Below are positions 21,783 to 31,004 of a DNA stretch of 64,000 nt, piece after piece. Both the position numbers and the translations under genes were made by a program. Below the pieces are notes generated by a model. That model searched no databases and was not told the origin of the DNA. It was given only the letters and a program-made list of their open reading frames with translations. Source of the DNA: Celeribacter indicus (GTDB taxonomy: Bacteria > Pseudomonadota > Alphaproteobacteria > Rhodobacterales > Rhodobacteraceae); assembly GCF_000819565.1 (NCBI RefSeq), contig NZ_CP004393.1:3720001-3784000 (forward strand), written 5' to 3'. Positions within the stretch are counted from its first letter, which is position 1. Each line of letters starts with the position of its first letter.

Positions 21783-22702
21783 ACGCTCTTTTTGGCGCGC
21801 CCGAAATCCGGTGCGTCCGTGTCCTGCCCCGCCTCGATGATCCCGCGACGGATCGCGCGGGTGCGGGTGAAATAATCGTGCAGCGTGTCGCCGTCGCCGG
21901 TGCGGATCGCGCGCTGAAGCGCAAAGAGCTCCTCGGTGAAGCGCCCGAGGATTTCCAGCGCCGCGTCCTTGTTCGTGAGGAAGACGTCGCGCCACATCGT
22001 CGGATCGGAGGCGGCGATCCGGGTGAAGTCGCGGAACCCCGCGGCGGAGAACTTGATGACCTCCTGGTCGGTCACCCGGCGCAGGTCGTCGGCCACGCCC
22101 ACCATCGTATAGGCGATGAGGTGCGGCACATGGGAGACGACGGCACAGACGATGTCGTGATGGTCGGGATCCATCCGCTCGGTCGTGGCCCCGAGCGCGG
22201 CCCAGAACGCCTCGAGCCGCCTCACCTCGCCCTCGTCGGCCTGCTCGGGCGGGACGATCAGGCACCAGCGGTTGTCGAAGAGCTCGGCAAAGCCCGAACG
22301 CGGGCCCGAATGCTCGGTCCCGGCCATCGGGTGACTGCCGACGAACTGCACGCCCTCCGGGATCTGCGGCAGGACCGCCTCGAGCACGCTGCGCTTCACC
22401 GAGCCGACATCGGTCACCACCGCGCCGGGTTTCAGCACCGGTGCGATCTCCGCCGCCACCGCGCCCATCGCGCCCACGGGCACGGCAAGGACGACGAGAT
22501 CGGCACCCTCGGCCGCCGCGGCCGCGCTGTCGCAGACCCGGTCCACCAGACCGATCTCGCGCGCGGTATCGCGGGTGGCCTGCGAACGGGCATAGCCGGT
22601 GATCTCCCGCGCCACGCCCGCACGCCGCATCGCCAGCGACATGGACCCCGCGATGAGGCCAAGGCCGATGAGGGCGACGCGGTCGAAGATGACGTCGTTC
22701 AC
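21779..22702 (-). CDS. tyrC: Prephenate/arogenate dehydrogenase
   Basis: A 307-residue enzyme of tyrosine synthesis that oxidatively decarboxylates prephenate or arogenate with NAD(P)+. The N-terminal Rossmann fold is shown by [46 protein letters not shown] and the C-terminal helical dimer domain ([19 protein letters not shown]) are typical. Specificity (prephenate, arogenate or both) cannot be read. GTG start overlapping the hisC stop; the downstream extensin-like gene overlaps in turn, so the three are co-translated. Confidence 0.94.
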   Translation of the reverse strand: MNDVIFDRVALIGLGLIAGSMSLAMRRAGVAREITGYARSQATRDTAREIGLVDRVCDSAAAAAEGADLVVLAVPVGAMGAVAAEIAPVLKPGAVVTDVGSVKRSVLEAVLPQIPEGVQFVGSHPMAGTEHSGPRSGFAELFDNRWCLIVPPEQADEGEVRRLEAFWAALGATTERMDPDHHDIVCAVVSHVPHLIAYTMVGVADDLRRVTDQEVIKFSAAGFRDFTRIAASDPTMWRDVFLTNKDAALEILGRFTEELFALQRAIRTGDGDTLHDYFTRTRAIRRGIIEAGQDTDAPDFGRAKKSV

Positions 22703-23787
22703 CGCTTCTGCTCCATGAACTGACCGATCACATGCACGACGCGGCGGCAGGAGGCCTCGTCACCCACGGTGATGCGCAGGCAGTTGGGCAGGCCGTAGCC
22801 GCCCACGCGGCGCACGATGATGCCGTTCGCCTTGAGGAATTCGTCGCAGGCCTCCGCCTCCTCCTGGTCGGTGAAGCGGGCGAGGATGAAATTGGCGCAG
22901 GACGTGTCCGACGGCACGCCGAGCTCCATCAGCGCCTCCGCGAGCCAGGCGCGCAGGCGGGTGTTGTCCTCCCGGCATTTCTCGACCCAGTCGCGGTCCC
23001 TGACCGCGGCTTCGGCGGCGGCGAGCTGCGGCTCGGACAGGTTGAACGGCCCGCGCACGCGGTTCAGCACGTCGATGATCTCCCGCGGACCGTAGCCCCA
23101 GCCGACGCGCACGCCGCCGAGTCCGTAGATCTTGGAGAAGGTGCGCGTCATCACCACGTTGTCGCGCGCCTCGACCAGTGCCGAACCGCCGTCGAACCCC
23201 TCGACGAATTCCGCATAGGCGCCGTCGAGCACGAGGATGGCCTGGCCGGGAAGCCCCGCCGCAAGCCGGGCGATATCGCGCTGGCCGATCATCGTGCCGG
23301 TCGGGTTCGCGGGATTGGCGATGAAGACGAGCTTCGTGCGTTCGGTGCAGGCCGCGAGGATCGCGTCGACATCCACCACGCGCTCGCGCTCGGGCACGCA
23401 GACCGGGGTCGCCCCCGCCGCCTTGGCGGAGATCTTGTACATGCCGAAGCCGTGCTCGGTATAGATCACCTCGTCGCCGACGCCGGCATAGGCCTGGCAG
23501 AGGAAGGTGATGATCTCGTCCGAGCCGACGCCGCAGATCACGCAGTCGGGATCGAGCCCGTGCACATCCGCAATCGCCTTGCGCAGCGCGTAATGGTCGG
23601 TGTTGGGATAGCGATGCAGATTGTGCGCGGCCTTGGCGAATGCCGCCTTCGCGCTTTCCGGCGCGCCGAAGGGGTTTTCATTCGACGAGAGCTTGATCAC
23701 ATTCTCGACGCCCGGAACATGGCTCGCCCCGCCCTGGTAGAGCGCGATGTCGAGAATGCCGGGTTGCGGTTCGATCACACGGGTCAT
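22699..23787 (-). CDS. hisC: Histidinol-phosphate aminotransferase
   Basis: A 362-residue fold-type I PLP enzyme that converts imidazole acetol phosphate plus glutamate to histidinol phosphate; relatives beside tyrC often also transaminate aromatic amino acids. Seen: [38 protein letters not shown], and [20 protein letters not shown], which holds the PLP lysine. The start at 23787 ([20 protein letters not shown]) gives the usual length and has gagtgg upstream; ATGs at 23805 and 23820 are alternatives, the former also with a fair ribosome site. Confidence 0.93.
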   Translation of the reverse strand: MTRVIEPQPGILDIALYQGGASHVPGVENVIKLSSNENPFGAPESAKAAFAKAAHNLHRYPNTDHYALRKAIADVHGLDPDCVICGVGSDEIITFLCQAYAGVGDEVIYTEHGFGMYKISAKAAGATPVCVPERERVVDVDAILAACTERTKLVFIANPANPTGTMIGQRDIARLAAGLPGQAILVLDGAYAEFVEGFDGGSALVEARDNVVMTRTFSKIYGLGGVRVGWGYGPREIIDVLNRVRGPFNLSEPQLAAAEAAVRDRDWVEKCREDNTRLRAWLAEALMELGVPSDTSCANFILARFTDQEEAEACDEFLKANGIIVRRVGGYGLPNCLRITVGDEASCRRVVHVIGQFMEQKR

Positions 23788-23899
23788 GGGTCCACTCGTT
23801 CTCATTTGCCCGCCTCTCATAGCCTCGCTTGCGGGTCTTTGAAAGCGCGATGAGCAGGCAAGGACCGCCTGTTGCCCCCGCGCGTCGGTCGGGGGCGTG

Positions 23900-24931
23900 T
23901 CAGACCGATGCCCCTTCCGCCGGACGCCAGCGGAAGCCGGCGCGGATCACGCCGTGATCGCTCGTCCCCGAGCTGTCGTGGTCGTTGCGGTTCAGGTGAT
24001 CGTTCTCCACCACCATCTCGTCGAAGGCCCAGAGCCGCCGGCGCGAATGATCGTAGAACTCCTGGGAGACGAGGATGTGATCGAGGCTCTCGCGCTCCTT
24101 CCTGTAGACATGGGTGTAATAGACGTCGCGGGTGGAGCGGTATTCCTGAAGCACCTGCGCGGTGTAGAGCGCGTTGTCGCCGCCGCCTTCGGACAGGCCG
24201 GTGAGATATTGCGGCTGCTCTGTCAGGATGTTGAGCGTGTTCGACAGCTTGCCGTCGTTCATGTCGCCGATCACCACCACGGGCGTGTTCGATCCCTTCA
24301 TGAGATCGGTGAGGATCATCCTCAGCGCCGCCGCCTCCGCCGTGCGCCGGATCGTGGAGATTGCGTAGCCGAGCGCGGTGAGGTGCGGCGCGTGGGTCTC
24401 GCGGTCGTACCAGCCCTCGCGCCACAGCTCCGTCGGGCGGCGCGACTTGAAATGGCAGACGAAGACGTGGATCACCGGCGTCTCCTCATGCGGGCGCACC
24501 GTGACATGGAGCACCGGACGCGAGAAGGAGCCAAGCTCCACCGCGATGCGGTCCTGCTGCGGATCGTCGCCGCCGGAGGCGAGCGCCATCCCGGCGGGAA
24601 AGGCCACGATCCATTCCGGCTCCCCCACGAGCATGTCGGCCCGCACCGCGCCGGCGCAGGCGATGCGGTCGCCGCCGTGATCCGGCGGCACCAGCGCCAC
24701 ATGGCTTTCCGCCATCCCCGCGATGTCGAGCGCCTCGGTGAGCGCCGCGCCGTCCCAGAGCTCCTGAAACCCGGTCACGTCGGGTGCGAGCCGGCTCAGC
24801 ACCGCGCCGGTGTAGAACAGCTTTGCCTCGTATTGATCCTCGCTCCATGCGCTGCCCGAATACATCGGCGCACCGGGGCGTTGCAGGTTGAGAAGGTTGA
24901 ACGAGGCGAATGAAATATCCCGCGCGGCCAT
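23900..24931 (-). CDS. Endonuclease/exonuclease/phosphatase-fold hydrolase
   Basis: A 343-residue protein with the EEP fold. Metal and catalytic elements: [10 protein letters not shown] (Asn), VTGFQELW (metal-binding Glu), [10 protein letters not shown] (Asp and Asn), [11 protein letters not shown] and [14 protein letters not shown] (catalytic Asp-His). The family covers DNases, sphingomyelinases and phosphatases; the substrate here is unknown and no signal peptide is evident. The start at 24931 follows ggaggggag; the frame's earlier ATG at 24979 lacks such a site. Confidence 0.85.
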   Translation of the reverse strand: MAARDISFASFNLLNLQRPGAPMYSGSAWSEDQYEAKLFYTGAVLSRLAPDVTGFQELWDGAALTEALDIAGMAESHVALVPPDHGGDRIACAGAVRADMLVGEPEWIVAFPAGMALASGGDDPQQDRIAVELGSFSRPVLHVTVRPHEETPVIHVFVCHFKSRRPTELWREGWYDRETHAPHLTALGYAISTIRRTAEAAALRMILTDLMKGSNTPVVVIGDMNDGKLSNTLNILTEQPQYLTGLSEGGGDNALYTAQVLQEYRSTRDVYYTHVYRKERESLDHILVSQEFYDHSRRRLWAFDEMVVENDHLNRNDHDSSGTSDHGVIRAGFRWRPAEGASV

Positions 24932-25030
24932 GGTCTCTCCCCTCCCGGTCCGGTTCCGGTTCGACCCGGAGCCTAGCACGGATCGGGGATTCGCCTCAGG
25001 CCCGGTCTTCCGCCCCGCCCCGGCAAGCGG

Positions 25031-25057
25031 AAAGGCCGCCCCCGGAGGGACGGCCTT
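25031..25057 (-). terminator. Probable terminator after rpsD
   Basis: On the minus strand AAGGCCG pairs with CGGCCTT (25057-25051 with 25038-25032); only a short T tract follows. It lies 27 bases beyond the rpsD stop. Confidence 0.6.
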
Positions 25058-25083
25058 CGCGATCGGGTCGAGGTCGGCTCAGA

Positions 25084-25704
25084 TCAGTTCTGAGCGTAGA
25101 ATTCGATGACGAGGTTCGGTTCCATGATCACCGGATAGGGCACGTCGGACAGGCCCGGCGTGCGCACGAAGGTCGCGGTCATCTTGTTGTGGTCGACGTC
25201 GAGATAGTCGGGCACGTCACGCTCGGCGAGGCCGACGGCCTCGAGCACGATGGCGAGTTGCTTCGACCTGTCGCGCACCTCGATCACGTCGCCTTCCTTC
25301 ACGCGGTAGGAGGGGATGTTCACACGCTGGCCGTTCACGAGCACATGGCCGTGGTTCACGAACTGGCGCGCGGCGAAGATCGTGGGCACGAATTTCGCGC
25401 GGTAGACGACGGCGTCGAGGCGGCGCTCCAGCAGGCCGATGAGCAGCTCGCCGGTGTCGCCGCGCTGGCGCTCGGCGTCGGAGAAGATGCGGCGGAACTG
25501 TTTCTCGGTCAGGTCGCCGTAATAGCCCTTCAGCTTCTGCTTGGCGCGGAGCTGGAGGCCGAAATCGGAGAGTTTGCCCTTGCGGCGCTGGCCGTGCTGG
25601 CCGGGGCCGTATTCGCGGCGGTTGACCGGGGATTTCGGGCGGCCCCAGATGTTTTCGCCCATGCGGCGGTCGATTTTATACTTGGCAGACGTGCGTTTGG
25701 TCAC
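25084..25704 (-). CDS. rpsD: 30S ribosomal protein S4
   Basis: A 206-residue primary 16S rRNA-binding protein needed early in 30S assembly. The sequence matches S4 from end to end: [20 protein letters not shown] at the N-terminus, the S4 RNA-binding fold ([40 protein letters not shown]) and C-terminal [15 protein letters not shown]. The start is a GTG at 25704, which gives the exact family length. A long leader with a hairpin against the ribosome site precedes it, and a good promoter is at 25844-25871. Confidence 0.98.
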   Translation of the reverse strand: MTKRTSAKYKIDRRMGENIWGRPKSPVNRREYGPGQHGQRRKGKLSDFGLQLRAKQKLKGYYGDLTEKQFRRIFSDAERQRGDTGELLIGLLERRLDAVVYRAKFVPTIFAARQFVNHGHVLVNGQRVNIPSYRVKEGDVIEVRDRSKQLAIVLEAVGLAERDVPDYLDVDHNKMTATFVRTPGLSDVPYPVIMEPNLVIEFYAQN

Positions 25705-25713
25705 GAACTGGAT

Positions 25714-25734
25714 CCTTTCAACGGTCTTGAAAGG
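25714..25734 (-). promoter_or_regulatory. Hairpin abutting the rpsD ribosome binding site
   Basis: A perfect 8-bp inverted repeat, CCTTTCAA and TTGAAAGG around a 5-base loop, ends ten bases before the rpsD GTG. The 3' arm carries AAAGG, which is the likely Shine-Dalgarno, so folding would hide it. S4 is a known translational autoregulator in enteric bacteria, but with a different target RNA, so a regulatory role here is inference. Confidence 0.55.
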
Positions 25735-25843
25735 TGCTGTCCTTTCCCTCCGGATCATTCCTTCGGGCGACAGGCATCCCCTTGCGGGGGCCACCAACAC
25801 CAAATAAGTCGCCGGCGCGCATCGCTGCACACCGGATGGCGGG

Positions 25844-25871
25844 CTTATACAGGCGCGCGGCGGAGAGTCAA
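25844..25871 (-). promoter_or_regulatory. Sigma-70-type promoter for rpsD
   Basis: On the minus strand TTGACT (25871-25866) and TATAAG (25849-25844) are separated by 16 bases. The predicted transcript has a leader of about 130 bases before the rpsD GTG. Confidence 0.7.
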
Positions 25872-25954
25872 CACCCCTCCGCCGGGACCGCGGCGGGCTG
25901 TCGGTCTTCCGCCAGACTTGCGTCAGGCAGATCCCACGCAAGCCGCCGCGCCGC

Positions 25955-27016
25955 TCAGGCGACCGCGTGCATCAGGATCGCCGCTTCCGCCGCGCTCAGG
26001 AGCCGCCGCGCGGCCGGGCCGTATTCGCCGCTGTCCCGCGCCAGGCCGGGGAAGCGGGCGAGGAGCGCGGCGCGCTGGTCCTCCGCGATCTCCCCGAAGC
26101 CTGCGAGGCCGGGATGGAAGCTTTCGGTCTCCAACCCGTTGGCGAAGATCACCTGGTGGCTGTCGAACAGCAGGTGGACATAGCGCACCTCCCGCGCCCA
26201 GCGGTCGATGCTCACCGCCAGCCCGTCGACCAGATCCTTCGCCGCGACCAGCACCTCCTCGGCGTTGAACAGGTCCCGCGCCGGCGCGCCGGTCACCAGC
26301 ATCCGGTGCTGCGGCGAGACCAGAAGATCGCCGTCGGGCCGGCCCATGCCCAGCGCATCGGCGCGCAGCCGGATCGGGCGCAGATGCGGCATCGCATACA
26401 GCCGCGCTCCCGTCACCCGGCGGCCGCCGATCCAGCGCAGGGGCTGGGGACCGTTGTCCTTCGTCTGGACGAGATCGCCCTCGACGAGCGCCTCCACCGG
26501 GCGCGGCCCCGAGGGCGTGAGGATCCGCGTGCCGGGCGTGAAGCAGATCACCGCGCCGGGCGCCTCCGCCTGCGCCCGGCCGACCGCGGCGACCCGCGTC
26601 GAGACGATCCAGAGATCGGTGTCGGCGGGCGGCATCTCGCCCAGGAACATCAGCAGCGGCACGCCCAGGCCGGGCGTGTCGATGACGGTGATCTCGTAGC
26701 GCCGCGTCCCGTCGGTGACGTCGAAGCCGCCGTCGAACAGCCGTTCGCGCAGCAACTCGTCGCGATAGACCGGCGCGCCGGCCACCGCGGTGCCGATCAG
26801 ACGCCGCACCGATTGCGCGGCCCGCTGATGCAGTTCCGCCTGCCCGATCGCCCCTTCGAGGACATAGACATCGCGCGCGCCATCGACGCAGACCGCCTCT
26901 CCGCTCCAGCGCCAGGTGGCGCCGACCGCGAGGGCGGACAGCGGCGCATTGGGAAGGCCATCGAGCTCCCCCTGCGTCCACGCGATGACAAACGTGCCGG
27001 AATAGCCCGTTCTCAT
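25955..27016 (-). CDS. Hint (Hedgehog/intein) domain protein
   Basis: A 353-residue protein. The N-terminal 160 residues have no family I recognise ([19 protein letters not shown]; a strand-rich region with [20 protein letters not shown]). From about residue 165 there is a Hint domain: [21 protein letters not shown] with the nucleophile-position Cys, [12 protein letters not shown] with the His of block B, and [21 protein letters not shown] at its end. Such proteins are abundant in Rhodobacterales and often sit at the end of secreted or self-processing proteins; no splicing partner is seen here. The start at 27016 is preferred over 27088 because the longer N-terminus looks unlike protein coding. 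Confidence 0.8.
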   Translation of the reverse strand: MRTGYSGTFVIAWTQGELDGLPNAPLSALAVGATWRWSGEAVCVDGARDVYVLEGAIGQAELHQRAAQSVRRLIGTAVAGAPVYRDELLRERLFDGGFDVTDGTRRYEITVIDTPGLGVPLLMFLGEMPPADTDLWIVSTRVAAVGRAQAEAPGAVICFTPGTRILTPSGPRPVEALVEGDLVQTKDNGPQPLRWIGGRRVTGARLYAMPHLRPIRLRADALGMGRPDGDLLVSPQHRMLVTGAPARDLFNAEEVLVAAKDLVDGLAVSIDRWAREVRYVHLLFDSHQVIFANGLETESFHPGLAGFGEIAEDQRAALLARFPGLARDSGEYGPAARRLLSAAEAAILMHAVA

Positions 27017-27147
27017 TGCCTGTATTGCCTTGTATTGCCTGCCGGTTTTCTTTGTTTGTTGGCGCGACGCTACCACAGGCATCGTCATATGTTAATATTT
27101 TTGTCGCTTCCGTCTTTGCGAAAATGTCGCAGGAGGTCCGGCCCCGG

Positions 27148-27627
27148 TCACGGCGCGCAGAGCGCGGCGGCCGTCGCCCCGAGCGTGGCGAGCGCGCCGG
27201 CAGGATCGAGACGCAGCATCAGCCCGCGCCTGCCACCATTGAGCGCGACCTCCTCCCCCGCCGCGACGGCGGCGGCCTCGAAGGCGACCGGCACGGGCCT
27301 TTTCTGGCCGAAGGGGCTGATCCCGCCGGTGTGGAAGCCGGTGAGCCGCTCCGCCTTCGCCGGGTCCATCATCTGCGCGGACTTGCCGCCGAAGGCCTTC
27401 GCCACCTTCTTCATCGACAGGCTGAGGTCGGCGGGGATGACGGCGCAGGCGGGGGTCCCGTCGACCTCCACCATCAGCGTTTTCAGCACCCGTCCGGGCG
27501 GCAGGCCGATGGCGCGGGCGGCCTGTTCCGCGATCCGGTCCTGCCCCGGAACGTACTCGTATTCAAGCCGCGCATAGGCGAGCCCCGCCTTGTCGAGATA
27601 GCGTGTCGCCGGGGTCGCCGTGCTCAT
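27148..27627 (-). CDS. ybaK: Cys-tRNA(Pro)/Cys-tRNA(Cys) deacylase YbaK
   Basis: A 159-residue trans-editing enzyme that hydrolyses Cys mischarged onto tRNA-Pro. Family landmarks: TRYLDKAGLAYARLEYEY at the N-terminus, GLPPGRVLKTLMVEVDG, CAVIPADLSLSMKKVAKAFG with the conserved Lys, AERLTGFHTGGISPFGQKR, and a C-terminal RRGLMLRLDPAGAL segment. Length is normal. It diverges from the heme receptor gene, with the iron box between them. Confidence 0.94.
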   Translation of the reverse strand: MSTATPATRYLDKAGLAYARLEYEYVPGQDRIAEQAARAIGLPPGRVLKTLMVEVDGTPACAVIPADLSLSMKKVAKAFGGKSAQMMDPAKAERLTGFHTGGISPFGQKRPVPVAFEAAAVAAGEEVALNGGRRGLMLRLDPAGALATLGATAAALCAP

Positions 27628-27706
27628 CCTGTCCTCCGCCTGCCAAAGGAATGCGCAGACCAGCCTGACGGAGGAAACCGGACCTGTCCAGAGGGCCGCT
27701 TTTAAC

Positions 27707-27723
27707 TTGACTAAATCTGTCAG
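27707..27723 (+). promoter_or_regulatory. Iron-responsive operator (TGA-N9-TCA palindrome)
   Basis: TTGAC, seven bases, GTCAG: an imperfect palindrome that fits TGA-N9-TCA. This spacing is that of the IRO/Iron-Rhodo-type boxes described before iron-uptake genes in alphaproteobacteria. It lies 80 bases before the heme receptor ATG and overlaps a TTGACT -35-like element (a weak CATATT -10 follows at 27728), the right place for repression by an Fe-sensing regulator (RirA- or IscR-type). The regulator is inference. Confidence 0.65.
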
Positions 27724-27802
27724 GAATCATATTCGGCAGGGCAAACGGCAAGCTCCCGTCGTGGCAGCCAGCACGGAAAAACACTCCATTGCTGGGACCA
27801 TC

Positions 27803-29869
27803 ATGACCATTCGCACGCATCTACTGGCCAGTGCGGCCCTCTTGGGAGCCGGGGCGCTCCTGCCTGCCGCCACATTCGCACAAGACCTTTCCACCGGCGA
27901 GCCGATCGAGCTCGACGCGATCACCGTCGCGACGAGCCAGCGCGGCGTGCAGACCGACACCGCGACGAGCGAGACGGTGATCGCCCAGGAGGAGCTCGAG
28001 GCGCGGCAGGCGAGCTCCATGGCCGAACTCGTGGACACGGTGCCGAACGTCTCGCTCATCAACGGCAGCCAGCCGCAGGGCGCCGCCGTCTCGATCCGCG
28101 GGCTCGGCACCTATGCCGGCACCTATGGCAGCGACGGCAAGGTGGCCGTGGTGGTGGACGGCGTGGCGAGCGGGGCCGAGGAGATCTATCGCAACGGCGG
28201 GATGCTCGCGCTGGAACCCGAGCTGTTCCGCCAGGTGACGGTGACGCGCGGTCCGGGCGAAGGCTTCCGCTTCTCCTCCGGCGCGATGGGCGGCACGATC
28301 GAGGCGCAGACCAAGGACGCGAGCGATTTCCTCACGCCGGGCGACAGTTTCGCCTTCCGCCAGAAATTCGGCTACGAGAGCAACGGCGACGGCCTGCTCA
28401 CCAGCTCGATCCTCGCCTTCGCGCCCGACGACCGCTTCGACGTGCTCGCCTTTGTCGGCTACCGCACCATCGACGAGCGCGAGGATGGCGACGGGGTGTC
28501 CCAGGACGCGACCGGGTTCGACCAGCCCTCCGCGCTTCTGAAGGCGAATTACCGCATCACCCCCGACAGCACGCTGACCTTCTCCTATGCCTATAACGAG
28601 ATCCCGGAGGAGGACGTGCCCTACGACGCCTTCGATCCGACCTGGGACGAGACCTTCGTCGACCGCGACACGGCGGACACCACCGCCTATCTCGCCTATC
28701 GCTACGATCCCGCGGACAACGACCTGGTCAATTTCGAGGCCCGGCTGACCTACAAGCACGAGGAGATGAAGATCTCCTCGAGCGCGCCGGACAGCGCCAG
28801 CGGGATCTTCAACGCCGACCACGACACGACCACATGGGGCCTGCGGCTCGAGAACGAGGCGCTGTTCGCGAGCGGGGCCATCGCCCATGCGGTGACGACC
28901 GGGATCGAATACAAGGAGCGCGAGCGCAGGGCGATCCTGCTGCCGAACGCCGTCAACGGCGTCGGGCAGAACGATCCTTCGGCGCCCGGCGGCACGGACA
29001 AGAGCATCGCGGTCTATCTCGCCGACCGGATGGAGATCGGCGAGCGCCTGACGCTGACCCCGCAACTGCGCTACGAGCATCAGAAGCTGATTTCGGAAAA
29101 GAATGGCGATGCGCAGCAATGTTTCGGAAACGCGTGTATCCCGAGCACGCCCATTCCCGACGGCACCTCCTATGAGAAGGACGCGGTGACCGGCGCCTTC
29201 TCTGCGCGCTATGCGCTCACCGATGCCTTCGCGGTCTTCGGCACGGTCGCCTATAACGAAAACCTGCCGATCCTCGACGATCTGCGCAGCGCCAACATCA
29301 CCGTCTCCGAAAAGGGCGTGACGCATGAGCTCGGGCTGTCCTATGATGCGCTCGACGTCTTCGCGGGAAGCGATGCGCTCCGGGCGAAGATCACCGGGTT
29401 CCAGACACGGATCTGGGACGTCACCACCTACAGCGGGGTGAGCGATGTGGATCTCGACGGCTTCGAACTGGAACTCTCCTATGTCCACCCGGACTTCTAC
29501 GTGGACTTCAACGGGGCGCGCACCCGCGGCACGATCAACGACAGCAACACGCCCTTCGACTTCGTGCCCGCCGACAAGGTGCAGCTCACGCTCGGCAAGC
29601 GTTTCCTCGACGAGCAGCTCGACCTTTCGGTCGGCGCCACCCATGCCTGGAGCCAGTCGCGCACCGAAGGCAGTTCCGCGACCGCGCCCTCGGACGACTG
29701 GACGACCGTCGCGCTGCATGCGGGCTATACGCCGGAGGCCGGGCCGCTTGCCGGGGTCGAGCTGCGCGCTTCGGTGGAGAACATCTTCGACGAGACCTAC
29801 AGCCCCTACCTGTCCTCGCGCAATTCGTCGGGGCGCAACCTGAAACTGTCCATCGCGAAGGTCTTCTGA
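27803..29869 (+). CDS. TonB-dependent heme/hemoglobin receptor
   Basis: A 688-residue outer-membrane receptor. Signal peptide at residues 1-28 (MTIRTHLLASAALLGAGALL, cleavage after TFA). A TonB-box-like IELDAITVATSQR is followed by the plug domain (SMAELVDTVPNVSLINGSQ, VSIRGLGTYAG, VVVDGVASGAEE, VTVTRGPGEGFRFSSGAMGG). The beta-barrel ends NLKLSIAKVF with a C-terminal Phe. Substrate is inferred from the downstream hmuSTUV genes. The start at 27803 is chosen because it begins the signal peptide; an in-frame TTG-type start at 27620 would overlap ybaK. Probably controlled by the box at 27707. Confidence 0.9.
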   Translation: MTIRTHLLASAALLGAGALLPAATFAQDLSTGEPIELDAITVATSQRGVQTDTATSETVIAQEELEARQASSMAELVDTVPNVSLINGSQPQGAAVSIRGLGTYAGTYGSDGKVAVVVDGVASGAEEIYRNGGMLALEPELFRQVTVTRGPGEGFRFSSGAMGGTIEAQTKDASDFLTPGDSFAFRQKFGYESNGDGLLTSSILAFAPDDRFDVLAFVGYRTIDEREDGDGVSQDATGFDQPSALLKANYRITPDSTLTFSYAYNEIPEEDVPYDAFDPTWDETFVDRDTADTTAYLAYRYDPADNDLVNFEARLTYKHEEMKISSSAPDSASGIFNADHDTTTWGLRLENEALFASGAIAHAVTTGIEYKERERRAILLPNAVNGVGQNDPSAPGGTDKSIAVYLADRMEIGERLTLTPQLRYEHQKLISEKNGDAQQCFGNACIPSTPIPDGTSYEKDAVTGAFSARYALTDAFAVFGTVAYNENLPILDDLRSANITVSEKGVTHELGLSYDALDVFAGSDALRAKITGFQTRIWDVTTYSGVSDVDLDGFELELSYVHPDFYVDFNGARTRGTINDSNTPFDFVPADKVQLTLGKRFLDEQLDLSVGATHAWSQSRTEGSSATAPSDDWTTVALHAGYTPEAGPLAGVELRASVENIFDETYSPYLSSRNSSGRNLKLSIAKVF

Positions 29870-29880
29870 CCTGACGCGAC

Positions 29881-29919
29881 GGCGCGCGCGGGGTTTTTCC
29901 TTCGTGCCCCGCGCGCGCC
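29881..29919 (+). repeat. Long GC-rich intercistronic hairpin between receptor and hmuS
   Basis: Perfect 13-bp inverted repeat, GGCGCGCGCGGGG (29881-29893) and CCCCGCGCGCGCC (29907-29919) with a 13-base loop. No T run follows, so it is not a classic terminator; it could be an mRNA stabiliser, a processing site or a partial attenuator that sets the receptor-to-transporter ratio. Confidence 0.8.
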
Positions 29920-29945
29920 TCAGATGAATATTCAAGGAGCCAGCC

Positions 29946-31004
29946 ATGACCAAGCCCCTCACCGCCGCAGACATCCGCGCCGCCAAGGTCGAGCATGCGC
30001 AGAAACGCGACCGCGACCTCGCCGACATGCTCGGCATTTCCGAGGCCGAGCTCGTCGCCGCCCATACCGGGGCGCGTGACGGGATGACCGTGACCCGCAT
30101 CGCCCATGCGCCCGACACGGTGATGCCGCTCATGACCGCGCTGGGGGAGGTGATGTCGCTCACACGCAACGCCTCCTGCGTCCACGAGCGCGTCGGCACC
30201 TTCGAGGAGTACCGCTCCGGCGCCCATGCCGCGATGGTGCTGGGCAAGGAGATCGACACGCGGATCTTCCCGAAACACTGGGCCTACGGCTTTGCCATCG
30301 AGAACGGGACCGACACGGGCATCCGCCGCACGCTGCAATTCTTCGATCCGGCGGGCGATGCGCTCCAGAAGATCTTCCTGCGCGAGGGCTCCAACCACGA
30401 GGCCTGGGCGCCGCTCGTCGACCGCCTGCGCCTGCCCGACCAGTCGACCGGGATCGCCGTCGCCCCGCGCGAGGCTCCCGAGGGGGCGAAGATCAACGCC
30501 GACAAGCGCGACATCCTGCTCTCCGAATGGCAGCGGATGACCGACACGCACCAGTTCAACCGGCTCACCGCGAAACTCGGCATGAATCGCCTCGGCGCCT
30601 ATCGCCTTGCCGGCGCGCCCCTCGTGCGCCGCGTCGCGCCCGAGGCGGTGGCGGGCTTTCTCGAGGCCACCTCCGCGGCGCGGCAGAAGGTGATCCTCTT
30701 CGTCGGCAACCGCGGCAATATCCAGATCCACTGGGGCACGCTCGACACCGTGAAGCCGATGGGGCCCTGGCTCAACGTGCTCGACCCGCGCTTCAACCTG
30801 CACCTGCGCGGCGACCATGTCGCGGAGGTCTACGTGGTGGACAAGCCGACGAAGCGCGGGCCCGCCGTCTCCATCGAAGCCTTCGACGCGGAGGGATCGC
30901 TGATCTTCCAGTGCTTCGGCCAGCGCGAGAGCGACGACGACGCGCTTGCCACATGGCACGGCATCCTCGCGGACCTGCCCGACCTGCGGGAGGCGGCGGA
31001 ATGA
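29946..31004 (+). CDS. hmuS: Heme-handling/heme-degrading factor HmuS (HemS/ChuS family)
   Basis: A 352-residue cytosolic protein of the HemS family, which accepts imported heme and either hands it on or degrades it to release iron. Two tandem repeats of the family fold are visible, the first around VMPLMTALGEVMSLTRNASCVHERVG and the second around KVILFVGNRGNIQIHWGTL. The heme-ligand His is probably in the SLTRNASCVHE segment or equivalent. The ATG follows aaggagcc. Its stop overlaps the hmuT start (ATGA). Confidence 0.92.
   Translation: MTKPLTAADIRAAKVEHAQKRDRDLADMLGISEAELVAAHTGARDGMTVTRIAHAPDTVMPLMTALGEVMSLTRNASCVHERVGTFEEYRSGAHAAMVLGKEIDTRIFPKHWAYGFAIENGTDTGIRRTLQFFDPAGDALQKIFLREGSNHEAWAPLVDRLRLPDQSTGIAVAPREAPEGAKINADKRDILLSEWQRMTDTHQFNRLTAKLGMNRLGAYRLAGAPLVRRVAPEAVAGFLEATSAARQKVILFVGNRGNIQIHWGTLDTVKPMGPWLNVLDPRFNLHLRGDHVAEVYVVDKPTKRGPAVSIEAFDAEGSLIFQCFGQRESDDDALATWHGILADLPDLREAAE

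Noticed and set aside
23900..24931. Sphingomyelinase or DNase assignment for the EEP-fold protein
   Set aside because: The fold is clear, but no signal peptide or substrate-specific motif supports a narrower name.
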